Shown: positions 1-12,700 of the stretch, piece after piece
How the letters are laid out: every line of letters starts with the position of its first letter
Position numbering within the stretch: the first letter of the stretch is position 1
DNA from: Glandiceps talaboti
Taxonomy: Eukaryota > Hemichordata > Enteropneusta > Spengelidae
NCBI RefSeq assembly: GCF_964340395.1
Contig: NC_135556.1
Coordinates: 10,922,410-10,986,409 of the forward strand
Length of the DNA stretch: 64,000 nucleotides
Direction: 5' to 3'
Translations under genes and position numbers: made by a program
The notes under the pieces: generated by a model
Told to the model about the DNA's origin: nothing
Seen by the model: the letters and a program-made list of their open reading frames with translations, nothing else
Databases searched by the model: none

Positions 1-562
1 TAGTGTCAGTCCTTCAAGACTACAGGTAGGCTACAGTTAGGATAGCTGAAATAGTGTAGCAGCATTAGTCCTTCAAGACTACAGGTAGGCTACAGTTAGG
101 ATAGCTGAAATAGTGTAGTTGTGTTAGTCCTTCAAGACTACAGGTAGGCTACAGTTAGGATAGCTGAAATAGTGTAGTAGTGTCAGTCCTTCAAGACTAC
201 AGGTAGGCTACAGTTAGGATAGCTGAAATAGTGTAGCAGCATTAGTCCTTCAAGACTACAGGTAGGCTACAGTTAGGATAGCTGAAATAGTGTAGTTGTG
301 TTAGTCCTTCAAGACTACAGGTAGGCTACAGTTAGGATAGTTGAAATAGTGTAGTAGTGTTAGTCCTTCAAGTCTACAGGTAGGCTACAGTTAAGATAGC
401 TGAAATAGTGTAGCAGCATTAGTCCTTCAAGACTACAGGTAGGCTACAGTTAGGATAGCTGAAATAGTGTAGTTGTGTTAGTCCTTCAAGACTACAGGTA
501 GGCTACAGTTAGGATAGCTGAAATAGTGTAGCAGCATTAGTCCTTCAAGACTACAGGTAGGC
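1..562. repeat. minisatellite, about 59-60 bp unit with a three-unit higher-order pattern
   Basis: About nine and a half copies of a 59-60 bp unit containing CCTTCAAGACTACAGGTAGG run from the left edge to about 562. Units differ at the end of the repeat, where the variable bases read CAGCAT, TTGTGT or TAGTGT. These variants occur in the order A-B-C, A-B-C, A-B, A, so the array grew by copying three-unit blocks. The left edge is cut by the window. Confidence 0.95.
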
Positions 563-1217
563 CAAATTAATGGTAGACTCAAAGGATATGATTTCAACTT
601 ATCTGTCTATTATATCTTCAGCAATAAATCAACTGATACAAAAATGGCTATAAACATCTATTAGGCATCATAATAGCCTTCTTTACACTCATTTATTGCG
701 AGAAGAAAACATTCCTTGTTGTAATGCTTACAATACTAACAATAAAATCAAACAAACCAATGCTTCAAACTCCACAACCTAATCTGATAAATGGTAGGGA
801 GTGACTGAATGTATGTCAAGAATTCGGTGGACCCCTATCAAAGTACACAAAAATCCAAACAATACATTTTTTTTTTCAAAATGTCGTTTGACCCTAGTTG
901 GGCCATACATGTAATATGCACTGTTAAAATCATAATCATGATTATTAGAAGGTTTAGTAGGCAAACCATTTATAAATAAGACAAACATAATATGGCAAAA
1001 AATGTGCTTTAAATCCACCCAATCTCCTGTCGGTTATCCCGGAATAAGCTACTTATAGGTGTCTGTTTTTTTGACAAACATCTTGATTATGCAGGTGCCC
1101 TGTGTATCAGGGATTGTGTGGATGACTTGTTTGTCTAAGGATATTGTATCTGTATGTTTAGAGATATACATAACATGTACTGATACCCTCAAGGACAACG
1201 ACTACAGTACAATGTAA
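563..1217. other. non-coding stretch, nothing recognised
   Basis: AT-rich sequence between two minisatellites. Short open frames here lack splice context and homology that I can recognise. It probably belongs to an intron of the minus-strand gene whose first coding exon lies at 9714-13226. Confidence 0.5.
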
Positions 1218-1835
1218 AATGTGGTCACAGTGTCATCCATCCATGCAGGTCATGATGTCATCTGCAAAGTCTGACTGTCACTGTCAATTTGGTAGAATGC
1301 AGAGACTGTGGTCATGATGATGTCATTCATACATTCTGACTGTGACAGTCAGTATGGTACAATGCAGACTTTGGTCATGATGTCATCCATACAGTCACTG
1401 TCAGTATGGCACAATGAAGACTGTAGCTGTGATGTCATCTCCATATAGTCTGACTGTCACAGACAGTGTGGTACAATGTAGACTGTGGTCATGATGTCAT
1501 CTCCATATAATCTGACTGTCACAGACAGTGTGGTACAATGAAGACTGTGGTCATGATGTCATCTCCATACAGTCTGACTGTGACAGTCAGTATGGTACAA
1601 TGCGGACTGTGGTCATGATGTCATCTCCATATAATCTGACTGTCACAGTCAGTGTGGTACAATGATGACTGTGGTCATGATGTCATCTCCATACACTCTG
1701 ACTGTCACAGACAGTGTGGTACAATGAAGACTGTGGCCGTGATGTCATCTCCATATAGTCTGACTGTCACAGACAGTGTGGTACAATGCAGACTGTGGTC
1801 ATTCTGTCGACTGTCACAGTCCTTCGGGTACAATA
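1218..1835. repeat. minisatellite, about 62 bp unit with palindromic core
   Basis: About ten imperfect copies of a unit of roughly 62 bp carrying GTGGTCATGATGTCATC, then TCTGACTGTCACAGACAGT, then GTGGTACAATG. The core of each unit is an inverted repeat (GACTGT-CA-ACAGTC type), so each copy can fold into a small hairpin. Left copies are more degenerate than those after about 1400. Confidence 0.9.
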
Positions 1836-4128
1836 AATAATGAGATACTGTCTTCAGCCATCTTGTTCATATTCTTACAATATACATGTACATGCACAAA
1901 GCTGAAGCAGACATCAGAAATCTCCATTACACCAATTATGGCATGAAGTAAAGCACCAGAATATTGACAGATAGGTGATACCCAGTAGATATGTTATCCC
2001 TGGGGTACAATCTTCTCTATCTGTTATGTTCCCCAGATATTCTTGGTTCCATGACAAGAGAATGAGTGGGTGTTCCATAGCTTCATCTTAACAGGGTTAC
2101 ATGTATAATGCCACAAACATGTCGATGCCGTATTTCGATAACATGTCACTACCACAACATGCTAATGTATATTTGAAAATACGGAAAACAAAACCATAAT
2201 GCCATGTTGTAAAAACAGGCATATAAATCATTATCTTTTACACAACTAATTCAACAATCTGTCAAAATTTACTACTACAGAGCTGAAGTTGAAAGCATGT
2301 AAGAATACAACCATAAGGTTGCAATTATAAAACTGGCATTTTTTCATGATCTGGCAAAATTTACTGCTACAGTTTTGTGCCGTGGAGATTTTCTAAAATG
2401 TCACCTGACACGGTTTCAAAAAATAAGACAAATATATAAATATGCAACATTAACCTAGAAAAAATATTTAAAATCCATTTCTCGCTAATCAATTTTCGTA
2501 TTGACAAAATAACATCAGTCTGACATTTGTGAGTGTTCAATAACATCTTATTATAGTATATTATCAGGTTATTAGAAGCACCGATTTTGAAATCAATCAA
2601 ATCAATAACAAATTGCAAAGTTTTTAGCTGACCGCAATCCCTACAGGTTACAGCATACAACCACCAGTCAAGGTTACAATGCCAGGCAAACAACACCAAG
2701 TATACAACATGCAGCTGGTAATGACTGCATTCATGTTTGTGTTGACATTGTTTGTTTATTGACAAACATACCAAATCATCAACTTTGACCCCCCAAGTTA
2801 GTCATCTCTGAGCAAGTTTATGTACATGTACCTGTAGAATTTGATATCCCGGAGACTTGGATGTCTGACTTGAAAACATCACTCACCAGAATATATACAT
2901 GTACATGTACTGTTATTGAACAGTGAAGTAAAATATGTCAAGTCAGATAGCCATGTCTGTGCGCTAGGAGTTTGTATGAATGAAGATGGGTTTCTACATT
3001 TTTGTAAGTTCAGTAGCAAAACTGAAAAATTACCCAAATTGAAACACACTGACAGTACCATTACTTTTTATGTCAAATTATCGACAAAATTATTTGTGGT
3101 AAAAAAAAAATGTGTTGGTGTGTAACTTTACTATGTTTCTGTCATTTGCTTACATGCTGGGTGTGATAACTTAATCTCCTACACAGGTGCAGGGCTCCCC
3201 AAAAATGTATTTTATTTCCATCCAGACAGTCTAGTATCAACTGTTGATTTGTACTTTGAAAGCTCAAATACCACAAGTCATCAAGGTTAGCTTCCACAGC
3301 TTGTCATTTATACCACAGACTGGAAATCGTTTCGGTACCTAGATTAAAAGACATGGCTGTGATTGGTCCCAACAGCCTAACAGGTGTTGTATGGCCATGT
3401 GAGTAGAGTGACAAGACTTGTCAGTCTTGATTCCGATAAACAACTTACTCATGAGTCTCCAATAACACATATGATCTTTCCTTATTAACCTTTCCATTCC
3501 TATAGACTGTTCTCTTAACAGTAGTAGTGGGTTCAAGATAAGAATTTCCATTCTCTAAAAACTTTTTCATCTCATCAACGGTTCTCACCTTCAAGTACAC
3601 TAAAACCCATCAAACTTGAGAGTTAGAATATCACATATTAAATGGCTTTCTAAATTCAAGTGGAATTTTGAAGTATTAATTCAGTTTGTTTGATGACAGT
3701 GTTGATGTATGTGGTGCCAAGGGTGAAGGTCATTTTCATATATCTACTACACAATAGTGACATTCTACCCTTTTGGCAGACAGTCTCTATCAGTATCACA
3801 CAGAAAGCTTGTCTAACTTTCCCCTGCACATGATAAAATTCCAACACAAAATAAAAGTCCCTCAAATTGTGACACCCTTAAGCTCATCCAGACGAAACAC
3901 ACTCATAAAGTACTAAGATTCTCACAATATAGCCTAATACACTTCTAAAATACACTATTTTTATTTTTAGTGTCAGTAACTGGGAGGGGAGGGGGAGACT
4001 TGAACCAAACCTGTTCGCCGCATGACACAGAATTACCTAAACACTGCATGGCATAGAACTATATTTTGTACCTGTGCACTGCACTATAGAATTACCTGGT
4101 AACCTGAACATTACATTATATAGAACCG
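1836..4128. other. non-coding stretch, probable intron
   Basis: No exon with coherent splice sites or domain signature was found on either strand. Several TACATGTACA-type palindromes occur (near 1884, 2822 and 2897). The longest open frame here, on the minus strand at 2367-2774, has no recognisable domain and no convincing acceptor or donor. Confidence 0.5.
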
Positions 4129-4380
4129 ACACTACACTACACTACACTACACTACACTACACTACACTACACTACACTACACTACACTAGTACACTACAC
4201 TACACTAAACTACACTAGTACACTGCACTACAGTACACTAAACTACACTACACTACACTAGTACACTACACTGCACTACACTACACTACACTACACTAGT
4301 ACACTACCCAACACTACACTACACTACACTAGTACACTGCACTACACTACACTACACTACACTACACTACACCACACACC
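4129..4380. repeat. (ACTAC)n pentanucleotide array
   Basis: Roughly 250 bp of ACTAC repeats, interrupted by periodic AGTAC and CTGC variants (ACTAGTACACT). The interruptions recur at semi-regular spacing, which suggests block duplications inside the array. Confidence 0.95.
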
Positions 4381-7300
4381 ACATGTACCTGAACACTATG
4401 GCACAATCTACATTCTGTACACTGTGTGCTTAAAACAACAGAAAAATTGACATCCACAATATCATAATGTTACACATGAAGATAAACATAAAGTATATAA
4501 TTTAAGACAACTTAAATTCCACAATACACAGAACAGAATCTCTTGGAAAACGGAACATTCAAAAGTCAGTAATATCAGGTTTGAGCAGTAATCTCACTAG
4601 CATTTGTAAATGGATGGTATGTTTAAAACACAGACCTATACATTTTGTATATGTACAAGCCCCTACACACATGTACATTGTACATGCAGGGTGTTACAGT
4701 ACACATCATTATATGCCAGAGCTGTTGCAGTCCATCACTCAAGGACACAGAAGAAATACTTGGGGACATTATAAACCATTTTGCCTTGTTAAAGTCACTA
4801 ATTACAAGGTTAGTTACCCAATTCAAACTAATGATGCGGTTGTAAATATATCTGTTGTGGGTGGATGAAGAGTAAGAGATTTTAAATCCTGATAATTTAT
4901 CAGTGACTTTGATATGTTTCACACCTACTACATGTTCTGTACTGTACTACAATTTAATAATAATACACACCCAAATTCCAAGTACCAGTATGTGAGGTGG
5001 AAAAAATACCTCAGCCATAAATTAAATGTTTTTCATAATTTCTGTTCTTATTTTGTACTTATTTTAAGTAACTATTATATAGTTATTGAAGTACATGTCG
5101 GTTGATCAAATCTTGTATCTACAATGTACATCCTACAATTTTACAACTTGTTGACAAAAACATGTAGGTAACCATGGACTGTAACCATGACAACTGTTTA
5201 CATACGGACATCAATCCAGTCTACACAACACCACTGACAATACATGTAAGTATGGAGGTGCCGGTAATGAAAAGTTAAGACTATGAATGCTTTGAAAGTA
5301 CAAATGTACATGTGTATACACCAGATGTGTGATGAGTCTGGTGCCACACGTCTGGGGTTTTTTCTTGGGACCTCGGGCATCTTTACAGCTACATCTCTAT
5401 GAGGTGTGATGCAACCTTTTCACGAAGCCAGAAAACATAGTAAAAATGTAGTCTTTCAGTGATCGCAGCAGTCAAATTACTGGTAGATATTTTGAGAATA
5501 CCATAGCGATAACACTATTTACCACAAAAGAGATACACACACATACTCTAGTCTAGCTAGCTCTGGTCATGCGTGGTATTAAATCATCTCTTCAACTCAC
5601 TCTGATATACTAGATTTTCAGGGGATTCAATTTTCACTAGAAAGACAAATTGGCCGTTCTGCAAGGACCTAATTTTCATTGAATTAGGAAAGTAGTCATG
5701 GTAACTATAAAGAGCATTTTTATGGGTGATTTTATCTTAGTTGAAAACCATACCATGTACCAGCAAAAAAAAAATAGTGAAAAGAAATTCCAAGTCAAAA
5801 TTTAGTGTTTCCACAGATATACATTTAACATGTATGTCTGTCTGCACAGAATTCTGACTCTCTCAAAAACAACACGACTGACTCATTTGATGTACTAATT
5901 TTATGATGCTCTGTGTAATTCCTGTTTCAATGCCAAAGTCCTTTCCATGATGGGGTTCAAGACTCATTTAAACCAAGAAGATTTATGGTTCACCTTGAAC
6001 TTCAACAAAGAAACAAGACAGTTATTAGGGCCACTAAAAGCATATACTTACAGCGTATATGTATATACTATCATAACCAACAGATAACAGAGTACCTTCG
6101 GAGTTAAGCCATGGATCAAAACAATATCTCATTTTTATGATCATCACAAAAAAACATCAAGGTTGCCTGGTACATATAATTGGCTACGAATCCAACCCTA
6201 TTTATTTACTTGCGAATTGAACACTTCACTGCCATCATCACTGAGAGACACGAGTTTTAGTACCAATGATAAGCATAAGATTAGGTTTTTCACACATCAT
6301 GTACATGAATCGCTCCTATGCATATCAATGAATTCTGCACACATCTGTGCTTCCATTATACGACTTCCGCCATCATCTTAAAGTTGTCTGTTCTTATCAT
6401 AATAATGCTAACACTTCTAAGAGATCTATACGGAATGTCCGAGTCTTTCCTCTGTACAATTGGCCGCCCAGAACTGAACAGGTTTTTACAAGACTTTATT
6501 TTCACTATAATGACCTTACGTTGAGGTCACAGCATAATCTGAGATTTATCATGGTGGCCATTCTGCGGCTATGCTAACCTAAGTACTGTGAGTGAAGGTA
6601 CGATATATTAGCTACACATGTACAGTGACGTGACTGACAACCCTCAAATAACAACTAAAACACATTTAATATTAGCCCCCCTGCACTTCAATTAATTGCC
6701 AATCTCAGCTTTCATAACTCAACAAACAGCCTTCAGGGTAAAACAAATTATATGGGGTACACACATATTACCATTGATGTTTACAATCACAGCAAATCTC
6801 AACTGCGATGTAACGCTTTAGGAGACTTACAAATAACAGGTTTTTTTTATTTGTTATTTTGTTGCAACCATTGACAACAGTACTCCCTCTCATAACACTG
6901 AATGAATATAAAACTCCACTTATTGTGAACACACAATAATATATAGTTATCTAGTGAATGATGTAATATTTTTATGACCGTCAACAATAAAAGATTTCTT
7001 TACAAGTTTGGCCATATGGATAACAGTCTCGACTGAAAATTTCATCTGGCCTCCTCCGACTACAAATACTTTACAACGGGAAATTTAAACTGAAAGGGCT
7101 ATATATTTTATGTAAGACTTGAAATTCAAACAGAGAAGAGCCAGCGTTTGAGACAATTGATGTCTGATACACACAAGAAATTCTAAAGGTCACGATGTAA
7201 TGACTACATGTAAGAGTCTAGTCTGTATGGTGCATGCAGTCACTGTCTGCATTGACAAATATCTACTATTAGTATTACACAGCACCAACTTGTTGGACAA

Positions 7301-7435
7301 TTTCATGTAGTTCTAACAAAATGTAATGTCGAATGTACATGTTGAATTACAACCAAGTACACTGAAAACAAACCCTTCAATTTACTCTAGTCATGAGAAA
7401 CACTTCTTACAAAATGAAAGAAACTGAAAATTTAA
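4381..7435. other. non-coding stretch, probable intron
   Basis: AT-rich, with several TACATGTACA-like palindromes (around 4671, 5308 and 6617). I see no exon that I can defend. The minus-strand frame at 5198-5380 contains a short basic peptide but no pyrimidine tract and no consensus donor. Confidence 0.45.
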
Positions 7436-7796
7436 ATTGGCCATTATGGACGAGGATTTGGTGTTTATTTCGGAATTTTTATTTATGAAACCATTTTATC
7501 ATGGCTTCCTACTTGAAAAATCAACATGAAACAACACTGACCAAGTCTGTGTTTTTAGCTCAATACATTGCAAAAAGCTAAAAATGTGTAAAAAGTTTGT
7601 CATTGTACATGTACATATACATACAATAACAAAGATTTTGCATATTTAGTAATGTTTTCCAATTTATGATGTTACAAATAAGGACTTATTGGCATATATG
7701 TTCTTTCACGTTGATTTTTCAAGTAGGAAGCCATGTTGAAATTGTTTTATATATTAAAAATCAAAATTAAACACCCTCACGATCCATACAGCCACT
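7436..7796. mobile_element. foldback (palindromic) MITE flanked by TTAA, copy 1
   Basis: About 360 bp whose two halves are inverted copies: the left end reads ATTGGCCATTATGGACGAGG and the right end reads back as AGTGGCTGTATGGATCGTGA. The element is flanked on both sides by TTAA (7432-7435 and 7797-7800). A second, better preserved copy lies at 62195-62540 and is also flanked by TTAA. TTAA target duplications are known for piggyBac-type transposases, so a piggyBac-mobilised non-autonomous element is a reasonable inference. No transposase is encoded. Confidence 0.75.
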
Positions 7797-7816
7797 TTAA
7801 ACCCTTACTTACAGCA

Positions 7817-7942
7817 ACAACTCCAAGATTAAATTTTGGTGTATGCTATGTATCTCCACCATTCAAATTGAATATGGAGAAACATGTACATGTACAATGT
7901 ACAAAAAATGTAGCATACACCAAAGTTTAATCTTGGAGTTGT
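7817..7942. repeat. inverted repeat, about 126 bp, arms about 37 bp
   Basis: ACAACTCCAAGATTAAATTT at the left returns as its reverse complement ending at 7942, with GGTGTATGCTA shared by both arms. The loop contains ACATGTACATGTAC. It begins about 20 bp after the TTAA foldback element and may be a separate insertion or a remnant of a larger one. Confidence 0.8.
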
Positions 7943-8648
7943 ATGTGTTTGATTCACCTACATTGTATTCAGAAGACTCGTACTGGAAACGTATCAATTT
8001 GCCTTCAGTGCTCAAGCAAACATTATAACAAGCATATGGCCAACTTATAATTGACAGCCTGACACAATCATACCCCTACTTGATAAACCAATCATTTTTT
8101 CACTCGATATAAAATTAAATTTAGTTCTGAACATGCGAAATTAATCTTGTTTTGATAAACGATACAAGAACCAATTTAGCAGAAAATTAAATCACATACA
8201 TAAACTCTTGACTGTGTACAAAAGTTTATGTTCAAGGTCAAATCCTAACACTTACATGTACAAATGTACATGTGGGGATGTTTCCATGGAAACCAATTTT
8301 TATATTTCATCATCCAATATGTCTGTTTTAGTACCAAGTTCTTTTGCATTGAGATGAATGGAAACATATTAGGTGTGATATCACTGATATGATCCTAGCT
8401 TTATATATTTCAGTTCTGATTTTTCAAGATGTTTCTTTGGAGAGGTGTGTGATAAATGAAGCGTATAAAGAGAAGACGACAACATGTATATTTTAATACT
8501 TGTACAGCTTAATGTGTTAGTAACTTACAGCACTGGATTCTTCTATAATACTCTCTATTCTCCAGACATTCTCCAATTCTGTGGAATTCTTTACCTTTTG
8601 TTATCAACCTTACTTGTCTTTCATTAGGTATAAAAAATATTTAAAAAA
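7943..8648. other. non-coding stretch, nothing recognised
   Basis: AT-rich sequence with a short palindrome near 8255-8275 (ACATGTACAAATGTACATGT). No exon evidence. Confidence 0.5.
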
Positions 8649-8983
8649 TTGTGTGCTTCCGATTACATTCAATTTTAAAATAGTAGATTTTTTATTTTAT
8701 TTTATTATATTTTTTTTTTCATGTGTGAGTGTTTAGTTCCGGTTTTCCATTGTTTTCCAAATGGTCTCTACATGTATGTTGTTTATTTCTTCATTCCCAT
8801 CAGACGTACAGCCAGTACAGATTGGAAGAACAGTTTTATTTTGTCTTTTTAAGTTGATGTCAGTTTCCGCACCCACTATTTCTTGCAAGACTTCATGACT
8901 TCGCAATTTTATTATTTTTCTCGAATCTCGAATAGGATCGGCGTAAAAAACTAGGTGGGGGTCAGGTAACCGGAACCAAACAA
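8649..8983. mobile_element. short TIR element, TTGTGTGSTTCCGATTAC family, copy 1
   Basis: About 335 bp with 18-bp imperfect terminal inverted repeats: left TTGTGTGCTTCCGATTAC, right reading back as TTGTTTGGTTCCGGTTAC. The interior aligns by eye with 56682-57077, sharing TCCAAATGGTCTCT, a GTACAGCC..ACAGATTGGAAGAAC block and a TTTCCGCA.CCACTATTTCT block. It is a non-autonomous element with no coding capacity. Confidence 0.8.
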
Positions 8984-9713
8984 CTTTTTTTTATTTGGCC
9001 TTATGCCTGACACTTGTTGATTATATAATAAAATATATATTTTCCCATGTTAATACTGTAAATATATATTTCTTTGAAATTTTGAAGAAATTTTAAATTT
9101 TAATTTTTATCCAGTGTAAATTTCATTCAAAATAGAATACACATATTACTGGTATATGCATGTATTTCATAACAGCATGTCACTTTTTTGGAAACATTTT
9201 TATAAACTTTGAAAAAGTGTACGTTTATTAATAATATTCAATATTCTGTGACGCTGTGTCACTTTCTTGAAAGGATATTCAATATATTTTTTGACATGAT
9301 GAAATTTATAACACATTTCTTAGAAATGTCAAATTTTTTGACAATATAAAGTGTTCTCCTGTTATACATGTAAATGTACGTCACTTCCTTGGATGTCAAA
9401 TTACAGAATATCTGGTAAATAATGAATAATTTTCTTTTTTTTGGACCAATTGTGCTGAAAGTGTATACATCATTACATGGATGCTGTTCTCATGATGTGA
9501 TGCATGAGGACAAGTCATTTAGGACTATGTTCACATTATGTTTCTTTGTTCATACAAACGTACAAACAAGAAACAACTGTGCAAAGGGATAAAAAACGCA
9601 CAAAATTTTCACAGCTTTTCAGACAAAATATAATTTGCTGAAACGCTAATAGCCTTGCAACCACTTATCCATAATGTATGCTACATTTAATAGAATATGA
9701 AATTAGTACTTAC
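8984..9713. other. start of intron 1 of the minus-strand gene
   Basis: AT-rich sequence directly downstream, in minus-strand sense, of the consensus splice donor GTAAGT that occupies 9708-9713. No further exon of the gene is recognised between here and the left edge. Confidence 0.6.
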
Positions 9714-12700
9714 GTCATCAGAATGTTCTTTCTTGGTTTTCACAGGTGGTGGTTCTATCTTTGGAGTGGTCATTCTTGGCAGTGTTGAACGAGCCCCAGG
9801 TGTTGAACTAGTTGGTGATTTGCAAGGCAACAGTTCTAGAGATATTGCACTTTCATCACTTACAGCTTTCAAGTTAGGTGTTGATATTGTTTTTGAGACT
9901 CTTGCCTTGGGAGGTACATTTAATCCAGTAGGCAGTTGGGGAAGTTCTCGCACCGTTTTTTTACTACTCATAACTTTTCCTTTCAATTGATCCACTGAGG
10001 TTCCTGGTTCAGAAGCGGCCTTTTTGTGAGCAGTTTCTGCCTTCAAATTTGCTTTTTCAATAACTTTAGTTTTAGAATCAATTGATTCTCTGTCTTCGCT
10101 TTTTACTTTTCGGAGCCGTTCCTTTCGCTTTTCAGTAGCGGTCTTTGTCTGCGGCAGTGGAATAATTATTTGTAGTTCTTTGGTATGTAATTGGTCTTTC
10201 TCGTCTATCGATAATGGTATAAGTTGGTTTTCACTTTGTATTGCGTACTTCTCATCACTTCGTTTGTCTTTTGGGGGTTCAACATCCATTGCTTCTTCGT
10301 CTTCCTGTTCAACTTCTGGTATAACTGGTTCACTTGACGAGTGTATCACTGATCTAGTTCCTGAAACTGGTATGAAATCACTTTGTGAAGAATCTCCATT
10401 TGGCCAAGTCCAAGACTTGGGTTGTTTTTTCTTATTTCCTTTGCCATTTCTAATGTCTGGAAGTTCTGAAATTTTATCAACGCCTGCAGGTTTGCTTGTA
10501 ACATCTGCATAAACTTTTAAATAGCTATTATCATCTGATTCTATTGAAGCTATTGACAGATCGCTTCCATAGCTAGATGGTCGCTCAGATGCGGTATCTC
10601 TATTGATTTTGCCGCCATTGACATTGAGTGAAATTAACAGATTACTATCAAGTGACCCAGTATCTGTATCTTCAGAAGAAACTCGTTTACGATCTTGCGT
10701 AGGATCACTGCGAGACCTACCGTTAGAGCCTCCATTTCCAGAAGTTCCATCGTCAGCACCATTTTTCCTTCTTGTCCTTGCAGAGCCAGGATCCGTTACT
10801 TTGAAAGAGCTCTCAGCTTCACTTGAAGTCCTTGTCTCCACTGCTTCTAATTCTGGATTCAGTTTTCTGTTGTATGTACGATACGTCATCCTTGGCAGTA
10901 TACTTTTAGGGCTTTGGTCATTGTCACTTTTATCCCTTCCTTTATATGAGGGGATTTCTAGTTGTCTGGGTATTTCTAACGGTGACATGCCAACAGGTGT
11001 AGTTTGCTCTGGACCTATTCCTTCATCCTCGTCTATCGGTGGTTGTTGAATCCCTGCTGGAGCACTCTGACTACTACCAGCATGAGTCTGACTACCAGCA
11101 AGAGTTGAAGTATACCCAGGCAATGAATAGGCACGTAGATTTTTTGTAATTTCACGTAACTTATCAACTTGCGGTACAGTAGCACTTTTTGCAGACACCA
11201 GGTCTGCTGGAGATCGTTTTGGGCTGTTTGGAAGTGAGAGAGGAGACGCTGGTCTTTTAAATTTAAACTTATCAAGGTTTGTTTTCAGTGGAAAAGTTGG
11301 ACTAACAGTGCCAATAGGTTGCTGTTCTGGTTGCCCTTTACTAGAACTAGAGCTATCAGAATGTCTTTCTATCCAACTAGTGACCTTCTCTTGATCCCTA
11401 CCTGTCAGTTCTCTCTCTTCCACATGGGAGAGTTTCTCAGCATCAATTCCATGTCTAGGTGAATGTCTCGGAGACCAAAATTGATTTGATTGGGACACAT
11501 TTTCCATGCTTCTCAGTACATCCTCCAGATCATGTTCTAAATCCCTACCAACGTCTGAGCTCACAACGCTGGAAAAACTAGCCCTCCGTGAGCTTCCTGG
11601 TGTCAGGTCACTAAATGAGGTCAAACTTTGCTTACAAATTTTCACTTTCTTCAGCTGAGGCCTACTAGCAGACAGTTGTCCGTCTGACAGGCCCAAATAA
11701 TTAGGTCTGTTTGGAGGATCCTTATAGGATTTACTTTTCTCAGACACAGTTCTCCCCGCTGGAAATGCTTCACTACTTCCATACATCCTTTCCTGTCTCT
11801 CAGCTTGATTTTGTATGTGTGTACCGGTTTCTACACACTGCTTCTGTGTCGAATACTGCAGTGGATTTGACTTCTCCAAATATTGCCTTACATTAGCTTC
11901 AATAAAAGGCCTCTGTGCGGCTATATTATCAACGTGTGGGTGTATTGACCTCAGGCCACCCATACACACATCTTGTTCTTGAAACTCAGTTCTACTGTCT
12001 TCTCGACTTAATTCAACTTTGCCCATATCCGAAAAATTCATATATTTTGGTTCTCTATTATGCATGCTACTATACACATTTGCATTTGGGTTTTGGTATG
12101 CAGAGTAAGTCCTGTTTGCATCAGGTTTGTCACTTGTATATCCAGCGAATGGCATTTGCAGTGGGTCTGACAAATTAGTACCATAAGTATTTGCAGTATT
12201 TTCATCCTGTTGCTTTATCTGTTTATTAGTGTGTTCACTTGGACGTACACTACCATGAAATGTTTCCTGTATGTGTTGTCGACCAAGCTCCCTTTCAACT
12301 AAATAACTTGGTCGTCTGTGCGTGGGACTGACAGCCCTGTCTGGTCTGCTCTCTGACATTGTCACAACAGTTTGACTCTCTTGGTCTGAGGTCACGGGAA
12401 AATACTGCTGAAGGTTTGTCCTACTACTACTGCTAGAAAATTTACTTTGGTCTCCCTGTGTATTCAACGGTAACGTTTGCATGTACTGTGATGTTGCAAC
12501 CAGCCTTGGACTCTGGCCCAGGCCGGACGGAGCTTCTCTTACGAACTCGCGTTCATGTTGGTGATACCCGCTTTCAGGTGCATATATTCCGTGAGATTTG
12601 CGAAAATCTTCCGACGGTTCAACATTGTATAAATCACCAGTAGAGTGGTGCAGTCTTGGCAAAAGTGGTCCCTGGTGGTGATCTCCAGCGTGACGTTTAC

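Noticed and set aside
1-562. Possible CRISPR array
   Set aside because: The repeats are contiguous, with only a few variable bases and no unique spacers, in clearly animal DNA.
2367-2774. Minus-strand 135-codon frame in the left intron
   Set aside because: Considered as a later exon of the large minus-strand gene. No homology, no consensus acceptor or donor, and AT-rich codon use unlike the 9714-13226 exon.
5198-5380. Minus-strand frame with a basic peptide MPEVPRKNPRRVAPDSS
   Set aside because: Looked like a short exon, but the upstream sequence lacks a pyrimidine tract and the downstream GTGTAT is a poor donor.
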